From assembly GCA_035541775.1 (NCBI GenBank), contig DATKMP010000284.1:1-7605 (forward strand): a stretch of 7,605 bases of DNA, in the 5' to 3' direction. The notes below the pieces were generated by a model. It saw only the letters and a list, made by a program, of their open reading frames with translations. It did not search any database and had not been told where the DNA came from. Origin of the DNA: DATKMP01 sp035541775 (GTDB taxonomy: Bacteria; Bacteroidota; Ignavibacteria; UBA10030). The position numbers and the translations under genes were made by a program. Below are positions 6,646 to 7,605 of the stretch, piece by piece (within the stretch, counting starts at the first letter, position 1; every line of letters begins with the position of its first letter).

Positions 6646-7605
6646 TTGATTAAACGATGTGCAATGCTTGGAATGCTGCTTGGGCTCATCGTATCAGCGC
6701 GAACATTGGCCCAGACCATTCCGGAAACTCCGTTGCCATCACTGCCGTCCAATGCTGCCATCAACCAATCGGTGAATGTGACATTTTCATGGGCAGCAAC
6801 GGCACACGCGGTGAAGTACCGTTTGCAGGTTGCGTCAGTCACTTCATTTTCAGATTCATCCGTTATTCTTGATACGGCGATTGCCGACAACGGATTATTG
6901 ACAATCACCTTTACGAGCGATTCGTTAAAATACAGTACAAAATATTACTGGCGATTAAATGCCAGCAGTGCCGACAGCACCAGCGCTTGGTCCACCGTAT
7001 ATAATTTCACGACCGTCATTGCACCTCCCGCAACGCCGGTGGAAACGCTGCCACTCCCGTACGCTCACTCCATCGCCTTGAGTTCTTCAGCAAAATGGAA
7101 TGCCGTGGCGAATGCAACGACGTACCAAGTACAGGTCGATACATCGACACTCTTCGCCGCGCCCGCCATCAACGACAGCACGTTGACAACAACAACGAAA
7201 GTTTTATCGTTGTTGTTAAATTATAAACGATATTACTGGCGCGTGCGGGCAAAAAATATCGGCGGCGCAAGTGTATGGTCTTCGGCGCAAACGTTTTTAA
7301 CTGAACTGTCACAACCGACATTACTTGCTCCAGCATCTGCTACTGTCAATCAATCTATTTCTCCGGTATTGAAATGGAATGCCAATGCAAACGCATTGTT
7401 GTATTCACTGCAGGTGAGCACCAGTTCGACCTTTGCAACATTGGTTCTTAGCGATTCGCTCATTACGGATACTGTTCGTACGATCGGGCCATTCAATAAC
7501 AGCACAACGTATTATTGGCACGTTCTTGCAAAGAATGATAGCTGCACCAGCCAGTATCAAACAACAGCTTTTTCTTTTACGACCATTGCCGCCGCCCCGG
7601 CAAAC
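6646..7605 (+). CDS. Exported protein with fibronectin type III-like repeats, N-terminal part
   Basis: The frame is open from the stop at 6595-6597 to the right edge, so the C-terminus is missing. The start is uncertain: TTG at 6601 (reading MNKKLITNK), TTG at 6646 (reading MIKRCAMLG) or ATG at 6664. None has a good ribosome binding site. I chose 6646 because it gives a compact signal peptide: a basic IKRC, a hydrophobic MLGMLLGLIVSA and a likely cleavage after TLA or TLAQ. Then come three repeats of about 93-96 residues, each with a WxAxAxAxxYxxQV strand and a Tyr-Tyr-Trp strand: YYWRLNASSADS (Trp at 6949), YYWRVRAKNIGG (Trp at 7237), YYWHVLAKNDSC (Trp at 7516). This is the fibronectin type III-like pattern common in T9SS cargo of Bacteroidota/Ignavibacteria. 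A T9SS tail is expected beyond the window but not seen. The repeats suggest an extracellular adhesive or scaffold role. Ser, Thr and Ala are abundant and Cys is rare. Confidence 0.85.
   Translation, partial: MIKRCAMLGMLLGLIVSARTLAQTIPETPLPSLPSNAAINQSVNVTFSWAATAHAVKYRLQVASVTSFSDSSVILDTAIADNGLLTITFTSDSLKYSTKYYWRLNASSADSTSAWSTVYNFTTVIAPPATPVETLPLPYAHSIALSSSAKWNAVANATTYQVQVDTSTLFAAPAINDSTLTTTTKVLSLLLNYKRYYWRVRAKNIGGASVWSSAQTFLTELSQPTLLAPASATVNQSISPVLKWNANANALLYSLQVSTSSTFATLVLSDSLITDTVRTIGPFNNSTTYYWHVLAKNDSCTSQYQTTAFSFTTIAAAPAN

Noticed and set aside
6636..6908. 90-codon minus-strand frame inside the right-edge gene
   Set aside because: It is antisense to a frame with a clear signal peptide and fibronectin-like repeats, so it is a shadow.

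Overview
The window looks like a chromosomal stretch from the Bacteroidota/Chlorobi supergroup, most likely the Ignavibacteria or a related lineage. This rests on three things. The secreted protein at the left edge ends in a type IX secretion system (T9SS) sorting domain of the 'NYPNPFNPSTTIKFSLP' type. The large central gene is a DUF2723 membrane protein of the kind found in these phyla. Most starts lack a strong Shine-Dalgarno sequence. Base composition is moderate and fairly even, and I saw no phage, transposase, tRNA, rRNA or CRISPR signal.

Layout, left to right. (1) 1-1017 (+) is the C-terminal part of a large exported protein: the end of a dockerin-like module, a cohesin-like domain and a T9SS type A tail, followed by an intrinsic terminator. 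(2) 1237-2117 (-) is a decayed zone. It holds a GT4-type glycosyltransferase C-terminal half without its N-terminal domain, with a Lys where the family has the first Glu of its E-x7-E motif. A frameshifted upstream piece lies next to it. Beyond its 3' end is a relic of the last codons of a second DUF2723 gene. (3) 2280-5189 (-) is an intact 969-residue DUF2723 (TMEM260-like, GT-C fold) membrane protein with a recognisable promoter and a perfect 13-bp hairpin terminator. (4) 5302-5799 (-) is a GNAT acetyltransferase of the phosphinothricin acetyltransferase type. (5) 6054-6272 (+) is a 72-residue helical protein with a strong ribosome binding site, resembling the YjfB-like 'putative motility protein' family. 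(6) About 6646-7605 (+) is the start of a second exported protein, with a signal peptide and at least three fibronectin type III-like repeats, running off the right edge.

How the parts may relate: DUF2723 proteins are related to protein O-mannosyltransferases, and the two flanking exported proteins are rich in Ser/Thr and contain D-(S/T)-(A/I/L/V/M/T) tripeptides, the motif used for O-glycosylation in Bacteroidota. A glycosylation link is therefore plausible, but it is inference. The clearest unusual observation is the relic of a second DUF2723 3' end about 1 kb downstream of the intact gene, partly overlapping the broken glycosyltransferase. I found no convincing new multi-gene system.
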